Assembly (NCBI GenBank): GCA_019090225.1
Contig: JAHRWI010000086.1
Location: 1 to 13,151 of the forward strand
Length of the DNA stretch: 13,151 nucleotides
Reading direction: 5' to 3'
DNA from: Porticoccaceae bacterium
GTDB lineage: Bacteria > Pseudomonadota > Gammaproteobacteria > Pseudomonadales > Porticoccaceae
A program made the translations under genes and the position numbers. The first letter of the stretch is position 1. Every line of letters begins with the position of its first letter. This document shows, piece after piece, positions 8,374-13,151 of the stretch. The notes beneath the pieces are model-generated. The model made no database searches. It was not told where the DNA came from and saw nothing but the letters and a program-made list of their open reading frames with translations.

Positions 8374-9948
8374 CTAGCCAAACGCTCCGTGAACAAACCA
8401 CTTACCGCTAAGACGATCCCGATATACCCAGTACAGCGCGCCGTTATTATGGCTGGCGATAAAATAATCACGGCAAATAGCCTTTTGCCACCAGTTGCCT
8501 TCGATACGCTCTGGCCCCTGCAATAAATTTAACGAACCTTGCCAGTACAGGCTCTGAGTCTTTGTCTGCACGGGCGCAGGGTTTTGAAATAACCACAGAG
8601 GACGGTTTGAGGCTTTGTCATGACTATCTAGCGTATTGGCTGATGATTTCGGTTTTGCCAGATTTTTGCCATGCTTAGAGGTGAATGCCTGAATTTGCCA
8701 GGCTTGTTCGGGGATATGACTATCGGCCAGACTCAGCCGGCAAACACTATCTTCACCAAGCCGGGTGCGTAGTTTGTCCAGCACCATGGTCAGATCATTA
8801 TTGTTGACCAGATGACTGTTGCCATTATATTCACCGCCAGCTTGTGCGCCAAACAGGTCGGTATTTTTCTGCTCGGCGGTATGTAGATGAACAGCGCACA
8901 AGCTCAGGTTTTCTACCGGAGCCGACAGTGCCTGTTTGTCTAGCTTCAAGCGACTCAGCGATAAAAAGTGTTCAAGATTATTGTGCGGCTGAGCAAAGTG
9001 CAGAATGATTTCAGTGTTATTGCCACCGGGCTCTCCCATAGGCGATGGCCCCATAGACGATAGACCCATGAGCCAGCGTATCTGGCTGCAATGTAATTGC
9101 CGACCGTGCAGGTAGCCAGAGAGTGCGATCAACAAACGCTTCATAGGAAAGGCGAGCATCTCTGTTGAAGTGATGCCATCGTTAAATTCCAGTGTTCGTT
9201 CAAATTGAGGCGGCAGCTTAAGGGCTTGCTGTGGGTCTGGTCGTTCTCCGGTGAGTTGTTTTAAATAGATAAGGAAATCTTTGCCGTAACGTTTGCCGAC
9301 GGCTCCGCCGGGCAGGCACAATAAATCACCCAGGCAACAAAACCCGGTGGAGCGGAATTGATCTTTTAACTTGTTTGAACAGTCGAGCACATTGAGGGGC
9401 AGGGCATGGAGATCTTGCCCAATAGCTATGTCTATGTCGGCGCTTGTTTCGTTATTTGTGTTACGGCCTGTATCACAACTTGTGTCACTACTTGTTTGAC
9501 TATCAATACGACTGAATAGCACAGCGGCCTTAGGTGTGGTGGCAAGGCCAATGGTGTGCTTATAGCCCTGATCTGCTACAGCTTGATCAATTATGCTTAA
9601 GAGGCCTTGCAGACCTTTGAACAACTTTAGGCAGCCGGCTATTTCCAGCAGCAAGTGATCAGGCGGGCAGAGTGTGATGGCGGGAGTAAAGCGATAACAA
9701 CTGTAAGCCAGTGTTTGTAGCGAATGGGTTTCTCGCTCAATATCGCGGTCAAATATGTCAGCTTCCGGACACAGAGCCTGCGCCGTGGCCAGTGAGATAC
9801 CCGGTTTAATACCCATGACTGTTGCTAACGAATTAGCGACCAGCACCCGATGTTGGTCCATGACTGCGGCGGGGTGATTAGGTGTTGGACCATCCTGAAT
9901 AAAAACTTCCAGGGGTAGCAAGGGGAAACGGAGACAGAGCCAGAGCAT
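8374..9948 (-). CDS. imuB: ImuB, catalytically inactive Y-family polymerase homologue of the SOS mutasome
   Basis: ImuB is the hub that links ImuA, DnaE2 and the beta clamp during damage-induced mutagenesis. The 524-residue protein starts LWLCLRFPLLPLEVF, where active Y-family polymerases have the Asp-x-Asp metal motif; its absence is the ImuB hallmark. LLLEIAGCLKLFKG (about residues 100-113) replaces the second acidic motif. Helix-hairpin-helix-like and little-finger regions follow, and the C-terminal tail SGKWFVHGAFG is the usual ImuB ending. Two low-complexity repeat insertions are present (residues 149-168 and 294-308). The start at 9948 is 9 bp after the imuA stop, and dnaE2 follows closely or overlaps, so one transcript is expected. 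Confidence 0.92.
   Translation of the reverse strand: MLWLCLRFPLLPLEVFIQDGPTPNHPAAVMDQHRVLVANSLATVMGIKPGISLATAQALCPEADIFDRDIERETHSLQTLAYSCYRFTPAITLCPPDHLLLEIAGCLKLFKGLQGLLSIIDQAVADQGYKHTIGLATTPKAAVLFSRIDSQTSSDTSCDTGRNTNNETSADIDIAIGQDLHALPLNVLDCSNKLKDQFRSTGFCCLGDLLCLPGGAVGKRYGKDFLIYLKQLTGERPDPQQALKLPPQFERTLEFNDGITSTEMLAFPMKRLLIALSGYLHGRQLHCSQIRWLMGLSSMGPSPMGEPGGNNTEIILHFAQPHNNLEHFLSLSRLKLDKQALSAPVENLSLCAVHLHTAEQKNTDLFGAQAGGEYNGNSHLVNNNDLTMVLDKLRTRLGEDSVCRLSLADSHIPEQAWQIQAFTSKHGKNLAKPKSSANTLDSHDKASNRPLWLFQNPAPVQTKTQSLYWQGSLNLLQGPERIEGNWWQKAICRDYFIASHNNGALYWVYRDRLSGKWFVHGAFG
9025..9069 (-). repeat. 15-bp tandem repeat in imuB (three units)
   Basis: Three in-frame 15-bp units encode MGLSS, MGPSP and MGEPG (9055-9069, 9040-9054, 9025-9039). 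Each begins ATGGG on the coding strand. They form a Gly/Pro/Ser loop at about residues 294-308 in the little-finger region. Confidence 0.75.
9445..9504 (-). repeat. 12-bp degenerate tandem repeat in imuB (five units)
   Basis: Five successive in-frame 12-bp units encode DSQT, SSDT, SCDT, GRNT and NNET. Each ends with the codon ACA on the coding strand. They occupy residues 149-168, between FSRI and the IGQDLHALP segment that normally follows closely in Y-family proteins, so they form an extended hydrophilic loop. Confidence 0.8.
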
Positions 9949-9957
9949 GAGGTCACT

Positions 9958-10842
9958 TCAATGCAGGATATAGTCAGCTTCCGGCAGTAATGTATCCGGA
10001 GCAGTATCAAAGGGCTGATCGGAGAAATATGCTGAGAAATCCTCTTGTATATCAGCATATTTCCCTGCTGACTGCTGTGTCGATTGGCGTGCCGGTCGGT
10101 GCACGGGCAGACTGGAAGCCGCAATAGTCGTCTCAAGCAAATGCCTGGGGCGGGGGATATCAAGCACCTGCCCGGCCCAGCCACCGCGCTGCTTGAGGAT
10201 GTGCAAACGACAGGCCTGTGTTACTGATGAGGCTACAGATGTTGGCGACCATATTGGCGATAATGATGGCGGCAATATGGGGGGCACGGTTGACGGCACT
10301 GTTGGAGATAATGCAATTCTCAGCGCAGCCGGAGAAGCCTCAGCGGCGGTTTGCGTCGGTCTGAACAGCACAGCAATACCACGGCTGGCCTGTGCGGTTA
10401 ATTGCAACTTGCGTAGCTGGCGATGATCGACGGCTTTATCCGTTAGCCAACAGAGCACGGCCCCAGCAATATCAGCGCGCAACAATTGTTCAAGCGCCCA
10501 GAGTTGCTCGGTAGTCGAAAGGGTTTTGATAACGATAATTTGTTCCAGAGCAATATCGTTGTTGAACAGAGCTGGGGCGTAGGGTATGTAGGGTGGTGAA
10601 ACAAACACCAGTTTGCGTGTCTGGCGAGCGTATTGCGTGAGCACGGGTAAAACGACCTGTAACTCGCCGATGCCGTTGTTATCAGACAGTAATTCGGTGA
10701 TGGCACCCACCGGCCAACCACCCTGATGCAGACTTTTATCAAGAGTGGGGTAGCCAGTGCTTATGCTGTGGCTTTGTTGCGGAAGAGCCGAACCCTGCCA
10801 GATATCAGGTCTGGACAGTAAGGCGGATAGTTTTTTATTCAT
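9958..10842 (-). CDS. imuA: ImuA, RecA-like accessory protein of the SOS mutasome
   Basis: ImuA (SulA/RecA-like) works with ImuB and DnaE2 in SOS mutagenesis. From ATG 10842 the protein is 294 residues and starts MNKKLSALLSRPDIWQG. STGYPTLDKSLHQGGWPVGAITELL (about residues 27-51) is the typical ImuA core and resembles RecA around the nucleotide site, but a Walker A GKT is absent. LVFVSPPYIPYAPAL and the C-terminal QRGGWAGQVLDIPRP are also family-like. The frame is open upstream to 10899, but that extension would contain the promoter and LexA box, so ATG 10842 is preferred despite a weak Shine-Dalgarno. A Pro/Ser-rich 12-bp repeat inserts at residues 179-202. It is first in the imuA-imuB-dnaE2 operon. 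Confidence 0.9.
   Translation of the reverse strand: MNKKLSALLSRPDIWQGSALPQQSHSISTGYPTLDKSLHQGGWPVGAITELLSDNNGIGELQVVLPVLTQYARQTRKLVFVSPPYIPYAPALFNNDIALEQIIVIKTLSTTEQLWALEQLLRADIAGAVLCWLTDKAVDHRQLRKLQLTAQASRGIAVLFRPTQTAAEASPAALRIALSPTVPSTVPPILPPSLSPIWSPTSVASSVTQACRLHILKQRGGWAGQVLDIPRPRHLLETTIAASSLPVHRPARQSTQQSAGKYADIQEDFSAYFSDQPFDTAPDTLLPEADYILH
10237..10308 (-). repeat. 12-bp degenerate tandem repeat in imuA (six units)
   Basis: Six consecutive in-frame 12-bp units encode SPTV, PSTV, PPIL, PPSL, SPIW and SPTS. The pattern is Ser/Pro, Pro/Ser, any, then mostly hydrophobic. They form a Pro/Ser-rich linker at residues 179-202, before the conserved C-terminal CRLHILKQRGGWAG strand. Confidence 0.8.
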
Positions 10843-10863
10843 GATACCGAAGTGATATAAATA

Positions 10864-10883
10864 TACTGTGAATATATACAGTA
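10864..10883 (-). promoter_or_regulatory. LexA (SOS) box of the imuA-imuB-dnaE2 operon
   Basis: The plus strand reads TACTGTGAATATATACAGTA, matching the gammaproteobacterial consensus CTGT-N8-ACAG exactly in both half-sites (10866-10869 and 10878-10881) and including the flanking TA on each side. It covers the -10 element, so LexA binding would block initiation. Damage induction of imuABC is established in several bacteria; here it is inferred from the site. Confidence 0.93.
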
Positions 10884-10899
10884 TAAAATACTTTGTCAC
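10871..10899 (-). promoter_or_regulatory. Sigma70 promoter of the imu operon
   Basis: On the minus strand, GTGACA (10894-10899) and TATATT (10871-10876) are separated by exactly 17 bp; each has one mismatch to consensus. The -10 lies inside the LexA box. Transcription would begin about 20-25 bases before ATG 10842. Confidence 0.8.
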
Positions 10900-10963
10900 C
10901 CGCTTTTTGAAATTCCCATCAGAAGGGGGGGCCAGGTGAACGGAATCTGCCTAATGGTGTTAG

Positions 10964-11932
10964 CTATATCCCCGATGATCGATCAGCCGGGCTGATCACT
11001 GCATTGCCGCCGCGATTTAGAACATGGGTGTAAATCTGCGTGGTTTTTACATCAGAATGACCCAGTAACTCTTGGACGGTGCGAATATCGTAACCGCTTT
11101 CAAGTAGCTGCGTAGCAAAGGTATGGCGAAAGGTGTGGGTGCTTACCTTTTTTCTTATACCAGCCTCAATTACCGCTTTTCTCAAATGCTTTTCCAACGC
11201 GGAGGGATGCAAATGATGCCGACGTTCCTCCCCACTCCGAGGGTCAATGCCGCGTCGATTAGCGGTAAAAATAAATTTCCGGTGTAGGCTTCGAGCTTGA
11301 TTAGGGTATTTTTTCGCCAGAGCAAAAGGCATTTCAACTGAACCAAAACCTTCATCGAGATCGAGATGATGGAGGTGTTCCGCTCTTAAGATGGCTGAAT
11401 GGATGTCATTAACAGCGCACTGAGGAAGTATGGTAATCCGATCCTTTCGTCCTTTGCCTTCTCGTACAATAATGCTCTGCCGATCAAAATCGATATCCTT
11501 AATGCGAAGGCGAAGAATTTCTGTCTTGCGCATACCAGAACCCCATGCCAACTGAATCATGGTTTTAAAAGGTGGCTTTAGCAGCTCAATAATGCTGTTA
11601 ACTTCATCACTGTTTAAAACCACGGGTATTCTGCGCGTCTCTTTCGCGCGGACAGCATCAATGTTTTCGAGCGGTATGTTTAACACATGGCGAAAGAGAA
11701 AAAGCAGGGCATTGAATGCCTGATTTTGTGTATTGGGTGAAACTTGACGAGACACAGCGAGGTAAGTCAGAAATGAAGTGACATCATCACCCTTAATCTC
11801 GCCCGGTGAGCCATAATTGTGATATTTAATAAAATGCTTTATCCAATAACAATAACTCTTTTCAGTAGACAGTGCCATTTGCTTTAGGCGGATAGCATCC
11901 CTTACAGACTTCATAAACGGACTATTATTCAT
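10964..11932 (-). CDS. intI: Integron integrase IntI (tyrosine recombinase)
   Basis: IntI inserts and excises gene cassettes between attI and attC sites, acting on folded single-stranded attC. The protein is 322 residues, close to the usual size (about 320-340). The N-terminal SAM-like core-binding domain covers about 1-95. The catalytic domain has R135 (GSGMRKTEILRLR), HTFRH with H266 and R269, GHS with H292, and the nucleophile Y301 (TTQIYTHVLNRGG). The integron-specific extra segment, absent from XerC/D, is visible at about 198-250: a MPFALAKKYP stretch, then DPRSGEERRHHLHPSALEKH. ATG 11932 has GGAAC 6 bases upstream. The gene is divergent from the cassettes, as usual, and codirectional with imuABC. 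Confidence 0.95.
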   Translation of the reverse strand: MNNSPFMKSVRDAIRLKQMALSTEKSYCYWIKHFIKYHNYGSPGEIKGDDVTSFLTYLAVSRQVSPNTQNQAFNALLFLFRHVLNIPLENIDAVRAKETRRIPVVLNSDEVNSIIELLKPPFKTMIQLAWGSGMRKTEILRLRIKDIDFDRQSIIVREGKGRKDRITILPQCAVNDIHSAILRAEHLHHLDLDEGFGSVEMPFALAKKYPNQARSLHRKFIFTANRRGIDPRSGEERRHHLHPSALEKHLRKAVIEAGIRKKVSTHTFRHTFATQLLESGYDIRTVQELLGHSDVKTTQIYTHVLNRGGNAVISPADRSSGI

Positions 11933-11952
11933 AGCAGTTCCATTGCGAATAA

Positions 11953-11972
11953 AGCTGTATGTATAACCAGTA
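11953..11972 (-). promoter_or_regulatory. LexA-like box in the intI promoter
   Basis: CTGT (11955-11958), eight bases, then CCAG (11967-11970): one mismatch to CTGT-N8-ACAG, followed by TA. It covers the proposed -10 of intI. LexA control of intI is established for class 1 integrons and Vibrio cholerae; here it is inferred from sequence. Confidence 0.7.
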
Positions 11973-11988
11973 TATTTTAAAATGTCAA
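11960..11988 (-). promoter_or_regulatory. Sigma70 promoter of intI
   Basis: On the minus strand, a perfect -35 TTGACA (11983-11988) and a fair -10 TATACA (11960-11965) are 17 bp apart. The start codon is 27 bases further on. Confidence 0.75.
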
Positions 11989-11995
11989 ATATAAC

Positions 11996-12061
11996 GTTTG
12001 GCTCGTTATCCCGGCTGTTATGTAAGCAGGGTGGTTATCATCAATAAAAACAAAGAGATAC
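11996..12061 (+). other. attI: Candidate attI recombination site
   Basis: The segment resembles the class 1 attI site as I remember it, in the same block order and similar spacing: GTTTGGC (11996-12002) with a following CGTTAT, TGTTATGTAAGCAGGG (12016-12031, like the direct-repeat TGTTACGCAGCAGGG), and TAAAAACAAAG (12045-12055, like TAAAACAAAG next to the crossover). The expected GTTRRRY core is replaced by GAGATAC (12055-12061), so the core is degenerate or the site lies elsewhere. ATAACG/CGTTAT (11991-11996 and 12004-12009) form an inverted repeat at its left end. Confidence 0.5.
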
Positions 12062-12326
12062 AAATCCCTGGATTGAATGTTTTGGCAACATATACGGACT
12101 CGTCTCGAGTATGTGCAAAACCCCTACATATTTGTGCCATGGCTTCATATTTAGCCTGGAGATCAAAGCAATTGTATTTCTCTTTAAAAATCAATATATT
12201 AGAGCGCCAACTTTATCGGTGCCAGGGAATGGTATGCCGACCAATCTATATATCACCCTAATTTCGGTACATATGCCGACAGGTCTCAGGTTCGGAACAT
12301 ATACCGACAGGGGCGTTCATTAATAG
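12056..12326. other. Gene-poor segment between attI candidate and first recognisable cassette
   Basis: This 271-bp stretch has no convincing gene; short open frames over it lack a Shine-Dalgarno and look random. It holds a weak plus-strand promoter candidate, TTGTAT (12172-12177), 17 bp, TATATT (12195-12200), which could drive cassette expression. It also holds a set of TCGG-N-CCGA repeats near its right end. Its length is cassette-like, but no matching R'' box is seen before the GTTAGGT at its right edge. It may be a decayed first cassette, an extended attI leader, or contain a remnant of an insertion sequence end. Confidence 0.45.
12263..12311. repeat. Two direct copies of a 21-bp palindromic element
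   Basis: Copy one is 12263-12283 and copy two 12291-12311, identical at 19 of 21 bases. Each contains TCGG-N8-CCGA. Centre-to-centre spacing is 28 bp. Looser relatives lie at 12216-12240 (TCGG-N17-CCGA, sharing TATGCCGAC) and 12082-12099 (TTGGCAACATATACGGAC). They could be operator sites, integrase accessory sites, or terminal repeats of an IS21-like element. Confidence 0.75.
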
Positions 12327-12340
12327 TTAGGTGAATAAGC

Positions 12341-12571
12341 GTGCTGACTAAAATCCGAAAATGGTACGAAGGAAAATGGGTGGCTTATGAAAACCCGCCA
12401 AATTCCAGCGTGGTTATAATCGGTGGTGATTACGAGCGCCATTGGACGGCCTCGCTTGCTAGAGTGTTAGTCACTTTTTACCTTGCTCATTGGAAATGGC
12501 TGTGGGGTTTTGCTGTTTCGCTTGCTGGTGTTTATTTAGCTCTCCAACAATTACAGGCAGCCACGCAATGA
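12341..12571 (+). CDS. Small membrane protein encoded by cassette 1
   Basis: This 76-residue ORF begins at GTG 12341, 6 bases after AGGTGA (12329-12334), a Shine-Dalgarno sequence that overlaps the GTTAGGT recombination core. The N-terminal 40 residues are polar (KWYEGKWVAYENPPNSS, then VVIIGGDYERHW). One transmembrane helix follows (about residues 50-70, WKWLWGFAVSLAGVYLAL). I recall similar short proteins in other integron cassettes but cannot name a function. The final 101 bp overlap an ORF on the opposite strand. With the integron layout, transcription probably comes from a promoter upstream in the attI/leader region. Confidence 0.75.
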   Translation: MLTKIRKWYEGKWVAYENPPNSSVVIIGGDYERHWTASLARVLVTFYLAHWKWLWGFAVSLAGVYLALQQLQAATQ

Positions 12572-12629
12572 AAATAGCCACAATTAGCATAAACCAGTCA
12601 GCAGGGTCATCCCGTTTTTTTTCATTCAT
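12471..12629 (-). CDS. Antisense small membrane ORF in cassette 1 (52 residues)
   Basis: On the minus strand, ATG 12627-12629 opens a 52-residue frame ending TGA (12471-12473). It has a charged start (MNEKKRDDPADW), a hydrophobic helix (about residues 13-29, FMLIVAIFIAWLPVIVG) and a polar, Gln/Asn/Lys-rich tail ending NEQGKK, a very protein-like profile. Its Shine-Dalgarno AGGTGA sits exactly 6 bases before ATG and is the reverse strand of the attC R'' box. This mirrors the arrangement of the plus-strand ORF. No promoter is evident. It may be a genuine second cassette gene expressed in reverse; conservation would decide. Confidence 0.5.
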   Translation of the reverse strand: MNEKKRDDPADWFMLIVAIFIAWLPVIVGELNKHQQAKQQNPTAISNEQGKK

Positions 12630-12637
12630 CCCAATTC

Positions 12638-12701
12638 ACCTAACAAGTAAATGGTGCGGGACAAAATGCTGCGCATTTCGCCCCACATTTAGGCGTTAGA
12701 T
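12638..12701 (+). other. attC: attC site of cassette 1
   Basis: R'' is ACCTAAC (12638-12644) and R' is GTTAGAT (12695-12701). Between them lie inverted arms: TAAATG near 12648-12653 pairs with CATTTA (12686-12691), and AAATGC (12664-12669) pairs with GCATTT (12673-12678) around a TGC tip. A GC-rich middle stem (GTGCGGG against the CCCCAC side) has a few unpaired bases. AAG opposite GCC next to the R boxes forms the unpaired central spacer. Size is 64 bp, typical of short attC sites. Confidence 0.88.
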
Positions 12702-12719
12702 CTCAAAGAGAGAAACGAT

Positions 12720-13151
12720 ATGACTCCCAAACTAAAATTTGACAATACTGATCGACGGCATGTTGTCGAAGAAATAGAGCGCCATGTTGGTGAGAAATTG
12801 TCACGTGTTGGTCGTAGGCATATTTATTTGAGTGATAAATCGGATAATAGATATATTGTATTGGGTGGTATTGATGACTGGCATGGAATTCCTGATGACG
12901 TCATAGAAGATATCGAGCAACATAAATCACAGGCATATCTCGCTATCGCAATCAAAAACCAAAAATCCCTAAAAATATATTTTGGTGAAATGGAGCCATT
13001 ACTTAATTCCTTGAAGTACCTTGATAGGCCCGGTAATGATAAATACACATTCCATGTTAATGAACGCAAAGATCATTTAATTATTCGTGAGGCCAACTCG
13101 GTTTCGCTTGATTTCTTGGTAGAAATACCGCACTCAGAATCAGACCGTAAA
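12720..13151 (+). CDS. Hypothetical protein of integron cassette 2 (3' end missing)
   Basis: The frame starts at ATG 12720, 18 bases after the attC R' box, with a GAGAG-type Shine-Dalgarno in AAAGAGAGAAACGAT. It is open for 144 codons to the window edge without a stop. The protein begins MTPKLKFDNTDRRHVVEEIE and is mixed alpha/beta, soluble, and rich in Asp, Glu, His and Lys, with VLGGIDDWHGIPDDVIEDIE around residues 47-66. There is no signal peptide or membrane segment. I do not recognise the family. AT-rich codon use differs from the imu genes, as expected for a captured cassette. Its own attC would lie to the right of the window. Confidence 0.8.
   Translation, partial: MTPKLKFDNTDRRHVVEEIERHVGEKLSRVGRRHIYLSDKSDNRYIVLGGIDDWHGIPDDVIEDIEQHKSQAYLAIAIKNQKSLKIYFGEMEPLLNSLKYLDRPGNDKYTFHVNERKDHLIIREANSVSLDFLVEIPHSESDRK

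Larger units (their letters stand above)
12327..12695 (+). mobile_element. Integron gene cassette 1
   Basis: The cassette runs from the crossover in GTTAGGT (12326/12327) to the crossover in GTTAGAT (12695/12696), 369 bp. Its 5' end (TTAGGTGAAT) is the exact reverse complement of the sequence around its own R'' box (ATTCACCTAA, 12634-12643). This is what a circularised cassette requires and confirms the boundaries. It encodes two convergent overlapping small ORFs. Confidence 0.88.

Noticed and set aside
8335..8401. Signal-peptide-like N-terminus (hydrophobic stretch ending VYA-E) in the frame opening at GTG 8401 in front of the DnaE2 PHP domain
   Set aside because: DnaE2 is cytosolic and normally starts at the YAELH segment. 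The stretch overlaps the imuB 3' end, so the hydrophobic translation is most likely incidental.
10843..10899. N-terminal extension of ImuA from 10899
   Set aside because: The extension would translate the -10 element and LexA box, and its residues do not resemble ImuA.
10981..10997. Perfect inverted repeat GATCAGCC/GGCTGATC at the 3' end of intI
   Set aside because: It encodes the conserved IntI tail (VISPAD), lies before the stop codon and lacks a T tract, so a terminator role is not supported.
11998..12323. Two short plus-strand ORFs in the integron leader (11998-12261 and 12111-12323)
   Set aside because: They have no Shine-Dalgarno, atypical composition, and cover the attI candidate and the palindromic repeats.
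12568..12699. Plus-strand ORF overlapping the end of the cassette 1 gene (ATGA) and reading through attC
   Set aside because: Much of it is a translation of the attC hairpin, and no family resemblance is seen.

Overview
The window looks like a chromosomal segment of a gammaproteobacterium, probably a marine one related to Cellvibrionales/Spongiibacteraceae. This placement is an inference from gene content and protein style, not a database result. It has four parts.

(1) Positions 1-3176, plus strand: the C-terminal part of an amidohydrolase-family-3 (N-acyl-D-amino-acid deacylase-like) gene, an acyl-CoA dehydrogenase, and a metallo-beta-lactamase-fold-like protein without the usual metal motif. 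These look like ordinary catabolic genes. A likely terminator follows the first, and strong Shine-Dalgarno sequences precede the other two.

(2) Positions 3254-4941, minus strand: a two-gene unit with 5 bp between genes. It encodes a double-membrane-segment coiled-coil protein of unknown function and an exported DUF2891-type protein.

(3) Positions 5107-10899, minus strand: an SOS mutasome operon, imuA-imuB-dnaE2 (imuC). A near-perfect LexA box overlaps the -10 element of a clear sigma70 promoter in front of imuA. dnaE2 is interrupted by a frameshift inside its PHP domain. All three genes carry in-frame tandem repeats of 6, 12 or 15 bp.

(4) Positions 10964 to the right edge: an integron. The integrase gene intI (minus strand) has its own promoter with a LexA-like box. 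An attI-like region and a 270-bp segment without a convincing gene follow. Next comes a complete cassette (12327-12695) with a well-formed attC, then the start of a second cassette whose gene runs off the window. The complete cassette holds two convergent, overlapping small ORFs, one per strand. Each starts from an AGGTGA Shine-Dalgarno sequence that is part of the cassette's recombination core.

The most notable feature is the arrangement. A site-specific recombination system that shuffles cassettes sits directly upstream of an error-prone polymerase operon, in the same orientation, and both promoters carry LexA-type boxes. DNA damage would then be expected to induce cassette rearrangement and mutagenic synthesis together, although here the polymerase gene appears broken or hypervariable. 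No tRNA, rRNA or CRISPR array was seen.
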